From Hippopus hippopus (taxonomy: Eukaryota > Mollusca > Bivalvia > Cardiida > Cardiidae), in assembly GCA_946811185.2 (NCBI GenBank), contig OX328110.1, positions 21,996,456 through 22,060,455 of the forward strand: a stretch of DNA of 64,000 nucleotides, read 5' to 3'. Numbering within the stretch: position 1 is the stretch's first letter; every line of letters starts with the position of its first letter. The notes beneath the pieces were generated by a model, which did not search any database, was not told where the DNA came from, and worked only from the letters and a program-made list of their open reading frames with translations. This document shows, piece by piece, positions 1 to 12,500 of the stretch. The position numbers and the translations under genes were made by a program.

Positions 1-48
1 AACCAAATGACTTAGCAAATCAGTAATTATGTTACTTTTCTTTTCTAG

Positions 49-825
49 AATAAGACTAGGAAAGCCATGTAGAATGGCTGCCAAATACGTGTCCTGGAAA
101 CTGCAAAAATGCTTGTAAACTACGGATTGCCAGTTGGAACCTTAGATTAATTCCTGGTGATGTCCTTGGTCATATGGAAATGTCCTCTGACAAGGAACTG
201 CACAGCCCCAGCCTGGTACTGGTGAATAAACACATAACAATTAAGCTGAAGCAATGTTGTTTTACAAACACACCAAAAGGTCAATCATTTCTTTGACTGT
301 TGATTTTCTTTTATGTCATTTCTTCCTTTCCTGTCAACAGCTCATGAAATAGCTTATCAAATAATGGGAGCAATATGGTGAATTTGTGAATATTCATTTG
401 AAAACAACTGATGTCAAGGTCTATATATAGTGGCTCCACTTTACTAACTTAATTCTTACTGTAACAATTCCAAATTGTTAAATATATTATTACAGACTGC
501 AAAGAATGTGAATTCTGATCTTGAATCTAAACCTTCCGCTTGTTTAGTCAAGCTTGTAAGATGCAAACTTTTCTTAGTGTCGATGGTCTGTAATATCAGC
601 CGTTGCAAAAGTTCAATTTTATATTGTAAATTTGGGACTGTAAGAGTTAGGTAGCCAAATACTGCAGAAAGAAGAACTTTATGAATTCTGTGTCCTGACT
701 GGTCAGGAATAGAGTTTTGTAAAACTCTTAGTCTTATCCATTTATACTATAATTATCTTTGTTTTCTGTATATATTCTAGTGTTTTCTGTTTTGTAAATG
801 TTATGTTTATGGTCGCCAAAATAAA
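49..825 (+). other. Possible terminal exon and 3' UTR of a convergent gene
   Basis: A good acceptor (TTACTTTTCTTTTCTAG) ends at 48. The next bases stay open in one frame for 22 codons to TAA at 115-117 and in another for seven codons to TAG. An AATAAA signal lies at 820-825. The protein is not recognisable, and a MITE-3 fragment (about 490-585) lies inside the presumed UTR. This is a weak candidate based only on signals. Confidence 0.2.
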
Positions 826-3176
826 ATTAAGAAACTATTTTCTTGTTCGTTGACCTTTAGAACATGTATTTTTACCAAAATAACCAAGTTCTTTTACTTG
901 TCTGCATTGAAAGCATTTGCAGGCGAAAATTATGTGTGGTACATATGATGGGATTTGACTTTGTAAAGACAAAAAACCATGTGGAATATGGAGAAAATGC
1001 TGGTTACCAACACTTTCCCCTTTTCCATCAATAATTTCAAAAGTCCTTTTCTTCAGGATCCTTTACTATATTGATAAGATCAGATTGTACTTAATATGCA
1101 GTCTAATCTTACTCTTTTTTCCTTCAAAAATATGAGTTGAAGTAAGCATTCTTAGAGTTGTAGAGTGGCAAAAGGTTGCTGTAGATCTATTTCTGTAGGT
1201 TGTTTAAGTCTGCCAAAGACAGAACTTTAGACAAGTCCAAATCACAAGCATTTGCAGGTGATGAATCTCAGATGATAGGATTTATCACAGAAAGGATAGA
1301 AAACATTTTGGGAAAAGGAGAAAATGCTGGTTACCAGCATTTTCTCCTTTTCTCAAAATGTTTCTGAAGTCAATTCTGTCAGGATCGGTAAAACTTCGAA
1401 TTGCTTGGTAAAGCTTTAATGTAATAATTTAACCGTTTTCCAAACAAAAGATTTCAGACTCTTCCAAATTCAAAACATCTGCAAAGGACAAACTTGAAAT
1501 TGGTACAAAAAAGTTTAAACTCTATGATAAGGTGGAAAACATAGTGGCAAAAGGAGAATATGCTGGTAATCAGCATTTCTTCTTTTCCCACAATGTTTTC
1601 ACAAGCTTTCACAAGCTTTCTCTTCCGGGGTTGTTTAAATTTGGGATTTTTTTGTTTACAGATTTCAAACTCAACTCTTTCTGAAAATAAGGAAACACCA
1701 ACACACATCCATTCAAAACAAATTTTTATCACAGAATAAGTATATATATGTACATAAGTTACCTAGATACCTTGATATGGTATTATATCTAAGAATTAAC
1801 AATTTTCACTGATATGACGATATCTGCCAAACAAGGAACTTTTTACCTTAGTTGTTCTTCTGTATATGTTTGTAAAGGTAAAAACTAAAGGAATTAGTCT
1901 TTATATGAATTAATTGGAAAATGCAATTTGTCAACTCGTCCTCACCAAAAGAAACTATTTTTGATATTAACTATTGTGGAAAAACTGGAACACAACATAT
2001 AATTAAGATATATCTCTATGATAATACTTTAAGGCTTTAAGCTGAAACATAAACAGAAAGTGTCTCCTTTGGATGCTATATGGAATAAATTGTGGGAAAA
2101 AGATGTAAATGAAACAATGAATTTCTTCTTTTTCCGCAATAATTTAAAGAGTTGTTTGCTACAGGGGCATGAAGAGTTAGTTATATTTGTGTGGTATTGG
2201 CTGCATTCAGGACAAAAAAAAGAAAATGGTCCAAAGTTTGTTTGAATTATCAAGTTTCAAAGCCTCCTCTCATTTCCTATTGTGAGGATTTCAATGTATT
2301 GAGATTATGTGTTCATCTACTGTCAGTGTTTGATTCATCGGTCCAACACTTTGAAAAAATACTCAACCTGAAAAATACAAATGGTGGAAAGACAGTTAAA
2401 ACAGGTGACAACTAGAATTTGACTAGAATTTGGGGAAAAGGTATTAATATACACCACCCATCCCGTTTTTCAATTTGTCATTGAATGTGAAATATCAAAA
2501 ACACAACAAAGAGTGTTCTGGCTGTTGCCTACCAAGCAGTTTCATTATGATAAAATTGTATTGATCAGCTGTTACATAACAACTGCATAAATTTTCTCGT
2601 ACTGCTCAGTTCCATGTATGCATAACATCTGTTTAGGTGTTGAATATCCATATCTTACAATGAAATTTCATGAGGTAATAAGCTAGCCTTTTACCACACA
2701 GTCATGTACTGTAACAACCCTGAGGAAAATGAAACTCCCAATAGCACAACAGAAATATATAACTGGGCATCTACTAGACCAACATTTGAGACTTGTCCAT
2801 TCTGAAAGCATTTGTAGGTGACCAATTACATGTGGTTATGGTTATTGGCTTTGTCATAGACAGACTGGACAACATTGTGAGTAGTGAATAAATGCCGGTT
2901 ACCAAATGTTTTCCTTTTGACAAAACACTTTCAAAAGCACACTTTCTTAGGGTTGTTAAAACACAGCATATTCTGATAAAGAATTACAGGAGAAGAAAAC
3001 AGCTTTTTTGAAATTAATCTGATGGAAATCTTTGAGACCAGAAGAGCAATGGCTTGTTAAAACTGATAGCTTTTTTCCTTCAATAATTCATATTGCCAAC
3101 AAAAAAGATATTTTCCTTTCTTTTTCACCTGTGTGTTGATGGTGGTATGCAAAAAAAAAAAAGCTTAATTATAAGT
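826..3176. other. Non-coding region downstream of NME7
   Basis: No gene was found. It holds several decayed MITE-1 copies in minus orientation (888-1075, 1203-1417, 1432-1640, 2775-2970); only 1203-1417 keeps a good hairpin core. The rest is unique AT-rich sequence. Confidence 0.6.
1203..1417 (-). mobile_element. MITE-1 copy (1203-1417)
   Basis: Minus orientation; hairpin core GGAGAAAATGCTGG/CCAGCATTTTCTCC intact, ends eroded. Confidence 0.8.
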
Positions 3177-3434
3177 AGCCATGCTCTGAGAAAGGGGGGT
3201 TTAATGCATCCCATGATGCATTATATCAAGAAAGTCATCACAGCTCCCTTTTGTTTCATAACAGACTGAATCGTGAGGTATACTGGTGAGTCTGGTCCTT
3301 GTATATGCATGAAATTTACAAATAGCCAGAAGTTTCTACCCATGTCAGCCTGCACAGATAGCGCTGACTGTAATGGGTCGATACTTTTTGTAGTTGCATA
3401 GTTGCATTAAGCCTCCTTTTCAGAGAGCATCTCA
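3177..3434. mobile_element. MITE-2 overlapping the NME7 stop codon
   Basis: Full-length copy between AGCCATGCTCTGAGAAAGGG and its inverted partner at about 3407-3434. Internal blocks (AGTATCGACCC, GGCTGACATGGGT on the minus strand) match the other copies. Its end overlaps the last NME7 coding exon. Confidence 0.9.
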
Positions 3435-3586
3435 TATGTATAAGGAGAATGAGTATCCACATGAAAAAAAGATTTTACCTCTAACAATCCATCCTCAGGC
3501 AGATCAGTACAATGTACGGCATTTTTAACTTTATCACCACCGTACAGGGCACGTAAAGTTCTGGGTCTCAGGTGTCGAGCTATTTC
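3407..3586 (-). CDS. NME7: NME7 terminal coding exon 7 with MITE-derived stop
   Basis: Residues 354-412 and stop TAA (3409-3407). Begins EIARHLRP and holds the active site NAVHCTDLPEDG (His378). After the conserved EVKSFF end, the frame runs into a MITE-2 inverted repeat (3177-3434): residues 405-412 (EMLSEKEA) and the stop are encoded by the transposon end. Confidence 0.93.
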   Translation of the reverse strand, partial: EIARHLRPRTLRALYGGDKVKNAVHCTDLPEDGLLEVKSFFHVDTHSPYTYEMLSEKEA

Positions 3587-6500
3587 CTGAAAAAAAGTAA
3601 AACAAGCCATGGGTTTACATTGGTACATGTATTACCATGGATAACTGACCAAGTGACAAAGTCTTAGACATGTCTATATTGAAAGCATATGCTCATGACA
3701 AGGGTGACTCAAATGATGAGATTTGAAAGGGTAGAAGATACTGTGGGAAAAGGAGAAAATTTTGGGTATCAGTATACGCACTTTCCCATGATATTTTCAA
3801 AAGCCTTATTTCTAAGGGTAATGAAAATATAGTTTTGTATAACCCTTTATCACACAATCCCGACTTTTTAAGAACCCTGGGGAAAAAGCCTTTTGAAAAC
3901 ATTGTGGGAAAAGGAGAAAATGCTGGTAACAAGCATTTTCTACTTTTCCCACAATGTTTTCTGCCCTTCCAAAAACAGATGTCAAATTTGAGTCAGATCT
4001 ATTTTGTCATCTGCTAATGCTTTCAATTTGGACAAGTCTAACATCTTGTTGTTTGGTAAAGAGTTAAAAGGTAATTTTTTTAAAAAATCTGAAGTTGAAT
4101 CTTCAGGGTATAACAGCTACTTGTCCTATGGGATTAGTTTTGTTTGTTCCCTTCAGCACCTGCTTAAATCTTTCCTTAACTCTTTACCAAACGACTACAT
4201 TTTAGACTAGTCCAAATTCAAAGTATTTGCAGACGACATAATAAATGTGACTCAAAAATTGAAATTCAACTTGGGAAGGATAGAAAACATTGTGGGAAAA
4301 GGAGAAAATGCTGGTTACCAGCATTTTCTCCTTTTCCCAAAATGTTCTCAAAAGTCTTTTTTCTCAGGGTCATTAAAAGTCTGAATTGTGTGGCAAAGGG
4401 TTAATATAGATGATATGAGAAGCTTTAGTAGACAGTGTACAGCAAGATCATACTACACATTTCACTACTTCATCTTGCAGGAAAACTGTAGTTGTAGCTG
4501 TTGGAAAAGTGTAATTTATTTCATCAAAAGTGGTGAAGCCATTTCTAATATTATCCCTTCACTACATAATAAAATCTCAGACTTGTCCAAATTGAGGGTA
4601 CATGTATTTACATATGACAAGTTCTATGTGGCTACAATGATTAGCTTTGTCTTTTAAAAGGTAGAAAACATTGTTGGAAAAGGAGAAAGTGCTAATTACC
4701 AACAGTTTTTTCCTTTTCTCCACAGTGTTTTCAAAAACTGTCTCTCAGGCTCGTTAAAACTCAGGATTGTGTGGTAAAGGGTTAGGTAAAAACTTACTGG
4801 ATCTGCTGGTCCAGTCATTTCACGGAAGGCCACTGGGGCATTTTGAGCACGAATCTCGAGGGCAATGCACGGCCCAGAAGTCAGTTCCAACACCATGGCA
4901 TTGTATTCCTGTACGACTCCTTTATATACTTCAAAAAACTCTTCAGCATTTGCCTTCTCCATATGAAACATCTCTATAGCTGAGATTTCAAATCCTGCTT
5001 CCATGATAGCACTGATGATCTTGCCAGCTTGCCCTAAAGGAGAAAGATCCAATTCACCTTGAAAATATATAACCTAAAGGTGTATGTCATAAAATGGTTA
5101 CTGAATAAATAATTGAAATTTTGACCCTTGAGCTGCTTTTGCAGACAGTGTAGATCAAGATTTGTCTGCATGGGAAGTGAAGTCTAATCATGGCTCAAGA
5201 CTCTGTGATCATATAAGAGATATTCCCTACAAAACAGCTTTGAAATGGGACAAAGGGGTTTCGTTTAAAAACTTAACATAATATCATTTACTTATCCATC
5301 TTAAAGTTATTTCAATGTAGAGAAAAAGGCAAATAATTACAGAAGTAGAAAGTGTTTTTAATTGTACAAGTACATTGTAATTCAACTGCTTTACCTGGTA
5401 CTTTGAAAATACAACACGTCATGTATATGGAATTAAGTACATGTATTTCTTGTACTACAACTGATATAATAGTTAATGCAATTTTTCCACTCCCTTTAAG
5501 TTGAGTTTTCGAAAACCGTGTGAGCAGTGGAGCTATTGCTTGAAACAATTGAAAAAGATACTATTTTGTTTCCTTCACATGTTTTTTCTGTTTTGTAATA
5601 ATCTTTAGTAGGTAAAAAAGTAGCTGGTACAGATGTGAAATAATTATCTGATAATGACTTTGCCCTGATTCAGTGTAAACTCTCTATGAAAGAAGTTATT
5701 GCTACTACTTAAACATCTATGATGAAAGATAATCAGGAATCAAAGCTTTTGACCAGCAAACAGTCATTTTCCAGCAATCAAAAAATTAACCCTTTACAAG
5801 ACGACAAAATTTTAGCCAGGTTCAAATTAAAAGCATTTGCAGAGGACAATCAATGTGGTTTAAATTATGGAATTTTTCTCTGATAAGGTAGAAAACATTG
5901 TGGGAAAAGGAGAAAATGCTGGTTACCAGCATTTTCTCCTTTTCCTACAATATTTTCAAAAGGCTTCTTTCCCAGGTGGTTAAAAGTCAGTATTGTGGAG
6001 TAAAGGGTTAACATAAAGTTTAAACAGTCTACAACACAACAAGAGAAGGCCATACCTGACATAACAGCGTGAGGCTTGATAAGACAACATGTACAATCAT
6101 TAAACTTGGCAGTATTCTGTCGTCCAGGCCCAGACGAGGGGAAAAAGAACTCAAGCTCTCTGGCAGCGGAATGTGGGCTATCAGAGCCATGACAGGCATT
6201 TTCTGTGGCATCTTTACCGAACCTGGCCCGTAAACTAGACGGCTCTGCTTTCCTTGCTTCAGCACTGTCTGTAGGTCCAAGAAGTTGTCGCCATTTTTGA
6301 ATACAATCCTCACCCATGAGTTCAAATGCAATGACAGGTCCACTTGTGATGAAGTTGAGTAGTTTGCTGAAAAAGAATGTTGATTTCACTTATGTACCAA
6401 ATGATCAAGCATTTCTATGAGCCTAGGGTAGAAGACCTTTGAAAACATTGTGGGAAAACAGTGAAAACATTGTGGGAAAACAGTAAGTCAGTTTATTTTC

Positions 6501-9500
6501 TATTCCTTGCCACAAAATAAAATAAAATACAAAACATTAAAAACCATTCTTTGGACCAAAAATAAACAGAAATGATGGCAAAACCGTCTCTAAACAGAAG
6601 ATCCTTTACTAACACAAAATCTGAACAATTAGTAGAGTACTTTCTCCGTTGCAAACATAAATCAACATTATACCTGGAGGATTTTCAACATACTAGTCTG
6701 ACACTTACCCTCAATAAAAATGCTAATATAACACTAGACTGAATGTGCCAACTCAATCTGGTAGGGATCTACATTACAGAAGAACCAGCAAATGTGCACT
6801 CAGTCAATTTCTCTCTTTGTTTTTGTTTGCATTTGAGTTTTTTGCCGCTTTAACAGCTTAAGTCATATCATGGCCACAGGTCAGAACACTCATGCATATG
6901 TTTTCTGGCTTTCTCACACCAGGACGGTAACAACTCTCTACCAAGCCTCTGACTACTTTTCTCACATGCATCTGGGGTGAGAGGCAAATAATCCCCAGAG
7001 AGTTTGCCTGAACTATATATCGAACCAGCAACAACCAGGTCACAAGTCAGATGTGCTAACCACTTAGCTAACCTCATGCTCTCATGAAGATTAGAATTTG
7101 TTTATGTCAAGAATAAGATTAGTTCTGGTAAAAATCTTATGAATGATTCATTAGTTTGTGAACTTAGATGGTCAACCCTTTAACACACAATCCACAGTTT
7201 TAACAAACCAGCATTTTTTCCTTTCCCCACAATGTTTTCTATCCTTTCTGTTAAGAATCCCATCATTTGAGTATCATTTTATTCATCATCTGCAAATGCT
7301 TTAAATTAGTCCAGTTTAAAATTTTGTCATTCGGTAGAGAGTTAAAGTAATATAAAGAAGATACTTGTTTATTTGGGTGAAAGATTGAAATTTATTTCAT
7401 CAAGTGAACATTATCCATAATATTTCACAGCCACTCGTGCAAATATTACCGATGATGTTCATCTGATGAAATAAATTTTGATCTTTCACAGAAAAAAAAA
7501 CCCACAAATATTCTATCTTTTTTTTTGCTTCTAACCCCTTTTTTGTTGGGACTTTCATCAAAATCCATTACAGTTGTACATAAAGCGTGAGAAATGTTGG
7601 GTAAATGTGTGTAAATTATGTCATATTTCCATCTGGTTGAATGGCACACACTGTTTACCTAAGTAACTTGTGCATGAGAACTACTATTTCCACCTTCAGT
7701 TGAAGAGTTATGGAAACATTTACAGTAAATTTCACTGGACGTAACCATGAATTATCAAACCTCATAATCCACCATGATTTCCTGATAAACTGCCAAAAAG
7801 CATGAAATAAATGAGCCATGCTCTGTGAAAAGGGGGCTTAATGCATCTGCGAAAAGTATCGACCCAGGTCAGCCTGCGCGGACTGCGCAGGCTGACCTGG
7901 GCCGAAACTTTTCGCTATTGGTCAATTTCCTGTATGTCAAAGGACCAGTCTACCTAATGATCGAGTCGGTTGTTGAAAGAAGTGGTTATTTTGGATCCAT
8001 AATTATGTGATGACTTGCCTGGCATCATGTATCACGGAGGTGCATTAAGCCCCCTTTTGCCAGAGCATGGCTCAAATGTACTGTATGTAACATACTCGAA
8101 GAAAAATTTCCCTTTGTGCTCTTGATACATATCGAAAGCTTCATTTCTGGACAATCTGCACATCTTCAGTTTGGTGATACGGAAACCTGCCTGGAATATT
8201 GAGTCAAGTATGGGTCCCACTTTAGACATAGCATCAGGTTTTATAACACCAAGTGTCCTGAAAGTAAGAATATAAAAGCACACATGAATGTACATAAGTA
8301 CTGCTCTGTGAAAAGGTAGTTTAAAGCATCTGTAAAAAGTTTTAACTTCTGTCAGCCGGCATAGGCAGACAGACCTGGGTCAAACTTTTTGCTATTGTTA
8401 GATTTTCTGCATGTCAAAGGACAATTCTCACTCATGGTTCAAATGCTTTTGAGACAAAAAGGACCCATATGACAACTTGCTTGTAATAACACATTACAAA
8501 GATGCATTAACCCTTTACCACACAATGCTGACTTTTAACGACCCTGGGAAAGAAGCCTTTTGAAAACATTGTGGGAAAAGGAGAAAATGTTGGTAACCAG
8601 CATTTTCTCCTTTTCCCACAATGTTTTATCCCCTATCAAAGACAAATTTTCTCATTTGAGTCACATTTAAATTTCCGTCAGCAAATGCTTACATTTTGGA
8701 CAAGTCTACATCTCTGTTGTGTGGTAAAGAGTTAAACCCCTTTTTCGAAGGGCACTGCTTACATGCAATGGCAGTCACTGTTGTGGTAGAATTTCAAAGA
8801 ACATTGGTTGTTTGGGTGGTAAACCTTTATCACATGACAAAATTTTAGACAAGCTGAAAGCACTTGCATACAAAAATCTTCAACCATGAGGTTTATCTCT
8901 GAAATGGTAGAAAACATTGTGGAAAAGCAGAAAATGCCAGTCCTTCTCCAACAATATTTTCAAAAACCCTCTGTCAGGGTCATTGAACTCGCCATATGGT
9001 AAATGCTAAATGGTATTTGTCTTTCATGGGATTTTTTCCAGCACATGTATAATGAAATAAATTTTGTAATAGTGCAATCTTTAAGTTTTGTAGGGCCACA
9101 AAAGACTCCACAATAATTATCACTGACAAATGGAACAGAACAAGAAAACTGGACTTGCTTTTCTTTCAGTGGGGCTAGTCTTTTACGAGTGAACTCGTCT
9201 CCATAACCTACAAAGTTCAGCTGTCTTGAGAAGAGATCTACAGTAGCACCAATATACAGGTCTTCTAGTTTAATGCCTTCCACTTTGGCCCTTCTTAAGA
9301 AGCATCTGTTATTCTTTAAGTCATTCTAAAATGTAAATAAACTCTATGTCACCAGATTACGTCATTTCATTACATAAATCATCTCAATTCTCTCTGTTCT
9401 AGTTTACGAGTCCTTAATGTTCTAACTGAACTCTCTGGACACCAATTACAACAACAGTTGCTTTCATGGACAGCATTACCACTGATTCGGGGACTAGCTC

Positions 9501-12500
9501 CAATGTTATTTTTGTTTTTGTTTCTCCGCAATCACAAAAATAACATCAGAGCAAGCCTTCAGACTGAAGGTAGGATAGCATAGACAAAACCAGGCTGAGC
9601 ATGGTTGCCCAATCTGTAACAAAAAGGGCTCAAAACCTGGGGGTTGATGCTCTGATTCCAATCTTTGCCAAACTCTTTCCAAGAATCTGTGGTAATCATT
9701 GCGACAGGCCACTAAAACTTGTTTGATCATGTTTAAAATTCTTTTGTTTTGAGCAGCTAATGTTTATAAGTTTACAATTCTTTTTGAAGTCCATTTCTGT
9801 ATAAAAGTACCAATTCAAAACTAACCCTTTACCTATTTCATCCAGACTTATAACAGCCCAAGTAAGTAGGTCTTTGAAAAAATCATGATATAAGGTCGAA
9901 AATGCTGACTAACAACCATTTTTCCCTTTTTCTAATGTTTTCTACCTTTTCAAAGACAAATCCCGCCATCTGAGACACATTTCATGTGTTGTCTGCAAAT
10001 TATGCATTAAATGTGGACAAGCCTGAAATTTTGTCCTCTGTGGTTGATACTAATTTCCTACAGCCAGTATCTTTTTATTTGAAATAATTCTTACCATTTC
10101 TACTGTAGTATCCCTTGCATAAAACATAAGCTGGTACCGCCTGATGAGGGCAGCAAATGGATCGTACCATTCTACTATAAAACAGTATCTGTCTTCAGAC
10201 TGGAAAATAAAAATGATAAATACTCATTTGTATAGGATCTGACATGAGTTGGGGTTTGAGATAAATTTTATCAAATGAGTCCAGGGAAAATAAGGGCTCG
10301 CTTAATAATGTTTTTTCTTGATGAGTTGCCTAAAATTTTATCTAATAGCCAACGAATGTCAGATTCTTTTTACCACATAACGATATTTCACAAATTACAG
10401 ATCAGAAGATGCAAATCCATTAGAAGATGCACCCAGGGTAACATCAATAAAATCCATTCACTTCTATGAAATTTATACGTACAAAATGACATCACACAAT
10501 TGTGCTATCAAACTTGTATAAGATAAGAAAATTCGTAATTTGGGTATATTACACTGAAAACAAGGGAGGTTACGTAATAAAATGATATTCTTAAGGTTTA
10601 ATTGCTTAATTAATTTTGTGTTAATCTACTTCTGAGCATTAGTATTACTGGGCATAAAATGTTGTCCTCACTGAGGAAACAGGGACTTTTACAGTGTATT
10701 TTTGAAGACTTCACTATAAAGTTCATTGTCTGTATGAATGAATATATAAAAATTCAATGATATCAGTGATACACAAACAAAAGAATATTGTAAATTTGTT
10801 TATTCATCATTTATTGGAAAATCAATTAAAAAGAAATTTGACCCCAAACTTGGACAATTAATGACCAAATATCATGATAAACATAAAAATGACCCTCATC
10901 ATAATTCTATACCTGGAGAAAACACTATCCAGCTCACAGATATCTTTACATATAGGTACAGGTAAGTTCTATCAAAAATTGTCAGCGATAGGCAGATACA
11001 TGAAAATTGTACTAAGTCATCTACACTAAGTAATTAAATTATAAACATCAAATCAAAATGTTCACATATGTTAAAATCATGAATTTAGACAGTTTTACTA
11101 CTGTACTTTGAAGTCAATGCTACATAAAATGAACTATGGTTTTGATAGTTTTTTACCAAGTGTCTGGTCTGAACATTAAATACTTTATATTTGCTGTAAC
11201 TGTCGCAAATATCAGTGACTTTCAAAATTTTCAAACATTGCAGTACCATCAGTCTGCTCACCATCCCATTGATTTTGTGATGGACTGTTGGCCTGACCAT
11301 TTTTGCAGTGGTCTAAATTAACAATTTTATGCATATTTAATTGAAGTGCTAATTACAAAAAACATTTTGTGACCAAAAAGTCAGTTGTATATGCCTCTAT
11401 AACCATGAATTCTCCTTGAATAATGCAATATTCAATAGTAATAGCATATTTTATCCTGTGTTGTTCTAAAATTAGTATTTGATCTCTCCATTTTATTTTT
11501 ATCTCTAAACACACACATGTTAACATGTTCACCAGACCGATGGCGTTTCAGAAAGATTGCTGAAACACACCATGTATACCAGCACCAGTGTTCCCACCAG
11601 CTTTTTATTTCAAGGGTACACTTATTCCCTGAGCTGTAAATCTGGGGGTAAGATTTCATATTAGAGGGTATAACAATAATGGTTTCCAACTAGAGGTAAA
11701 GCAATCCATATTGATGATTTGCATCAAAAAAGTCTGTTATGTCAAGATATTTATGTAAGGTTACTGCTAAAAGTCATTAAAAATGTTAAAAAGGCAGTCT
11801 GAAGTGACTCTGATTGGACAATGTCAAAGAGACATTTTGTTGTGTCTTGGGTTTCCATGTGTTTTGCACCGATCATTTTTTCATGTCTGTTAATTTCTGG
11901 ATATGTATTTCTGCATGATTTCATAAAAAATTGTCAATAAGGGTAACAAGCAACTTCAAAACCTGTCATTTACACAAGATTATTGGATAATGGCTCTTTT
12001 TGTCCATGTATTTTCTTACGCGAGGTCTCGCATGTAACCAAAATTTGTTACGTGAATTTCAATTCTATAACGTGATTTACGCAATAATTTGTGCAAGTGG
12101 GAACACTGCCAGCACTCAACTACAGTGATTACTACCACAAAAAGGAAATGTCTGAGAAAACATAAATGAATAGTTTAGTTTTTGAAGTGCAAAGAAAGGG
12201 ATGGTTGAGTGTCGTGGCAGCTAATGGCTCTCTCATGACAGCAGCATTAGAATACAAGAAAATTTAAGTCATTTTGGTCCCTTCAAACAATTTTAGATGC
12301 ACCTATAAGGACAGATTAAGAATTGTTTTAGAAGACCATTTTATCACAGTACATCTGAAAATATTGAGTATCTTGACAAACTGAAAATCCTGAAATGTTC
12401 CCGACATGTGACATAGTATTTTTGCTAAAATATCCATTGACCATATGTAAGTAATTTGACAAGATTCTGATCTATAGTTAGATCAGAAAATTTTGTGACC

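Noticed and set aside
3487..3500. Splice donor GAG|GTAAAA inside the last NME7 exon
   Set aside because: Reading through gives EVKSFF, which matches the conserved EVQYFF of other NME7 proteins, so the site is probably not used.
7816..8073. CRISPR-like or phage attachment repeat
   Set aside because: Copies are dispersed in both orientations with inverted termini in a eukaryotic intron setting; this is a MITE.
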